Origin: Bordetella parapertussis
GTDB taxonomy: Bacteria > Pseudomonadota > Gammaproteobacteria > Burkholderiales > Burkholderiaceae
NCBI GenBank assembly: GCA_945901665.1
Contig: CAMDLJ010000097.1
Coordinates: forward strand, 1 to 8,151
DNA length: 8,151 nucleotides
Direction of reading: 5' to 3'
Positions 8,123 to 8,151 of the stretch are shown here, one piece after another. The notes beneath the pieces are model-generated. The model did not search any database. It had not been told where the DNA came from and saw only the letters and a program-made list of their open reading frames with translations. Position numbers and translations under genes: made by a program. Every line of letters starts with the position of its first letter. The stretch's first letter is position 1.

Positions 8123-8151
8123 GCAGATAAGTCAAAGTGTAATGGCAGTCC

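Noticed and set aside
6555..8130. Two long plus-strand reading frames (274 codons each, 6555-7379 and 7306-8130), plus another at 6385-7200, opposite cdsA, frr and pyrH.
   Set aside because: They lie antisense to three unmistakable genes. Their products are low-complexity His-, Gln- and Pro-rich strings with no recognisable domain, as expected when the reverse strand of GC-biased codons stays open by chance.
8110..8151. Possible promoter for pyrH (TACACT and TTGACT in the leader).
   Set aside because: The TTGACT has no -10 box at a proper distance before the start codon, and the -35 partner of TACACT would lie outside the window. Support is too weak.

Overview
The window is a compact, wholly minus-strand block of bacterial housekeeping genes from a Gram-negative. 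In transcription order (high to low coordinate) it reads pyrH, frr, cdsA, dxr, rseP, bamA, skp and the 5' half of lpxD. The placement of dxr between cdsA and rseP, the protein sequences and a base composition that looks mid-50s percent G+C by eye suggest a betaproteobacterium, most likely Burkholderiales and possibly a Comamonadaceae relative. This assignment is an inference from gene order and sequence flavour, not from a search.

Layout: 8110-8151 is a short leader with the pyrH ribosome binding site. It is followed by UMP kinase (pyrH, 7387-8109) and ribosome recycling factor (frr, 6798-7358). Next come CDP-diglyceride synthase (cdsA, 5949-6782), DXP reductoisomerase (dxr, 4750-5952) and the site-2 protease RseP (3372-4739). 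The block ends with the outer-membrane assembly factor BamA (1038-3368), the periplasmic chaperone Skp (532-1038) and LpxD, which is cut by the window start (1-512). Gaps between genes run from 28 bp down to overlaps of 4 and 1 bp. No intergenic stretch is long enough to hold an obvious terminator or promoter, so the block looks like one operon. No RNA gene, mobile element, CRISPR array or repeat was seen.

The genes share a theme of translation plus envelope building. PyrH makes UDP for nucleotide and sugar-nucleotide pools, and Frr recycles ribosomes. CdsA makes the CDP-diacylglycerol used for phospholipids, and Dxr commits carbon to isoprenoids. RseP is a membrane protease of envelope-stress signalling. 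BamA and Skp build the outer-membrane proteome, and LpxD acylates the lipid A precursor.

The one clear departure from the textbook layout is that uppS (undecaprenyl diphosphate synthase), which normally sits between frr and cdsA in this lineage, is absent; only 15 bp separate the two genes. Otherwise this is an ordinary, intact core-genome region, and I found no sign of a new system.
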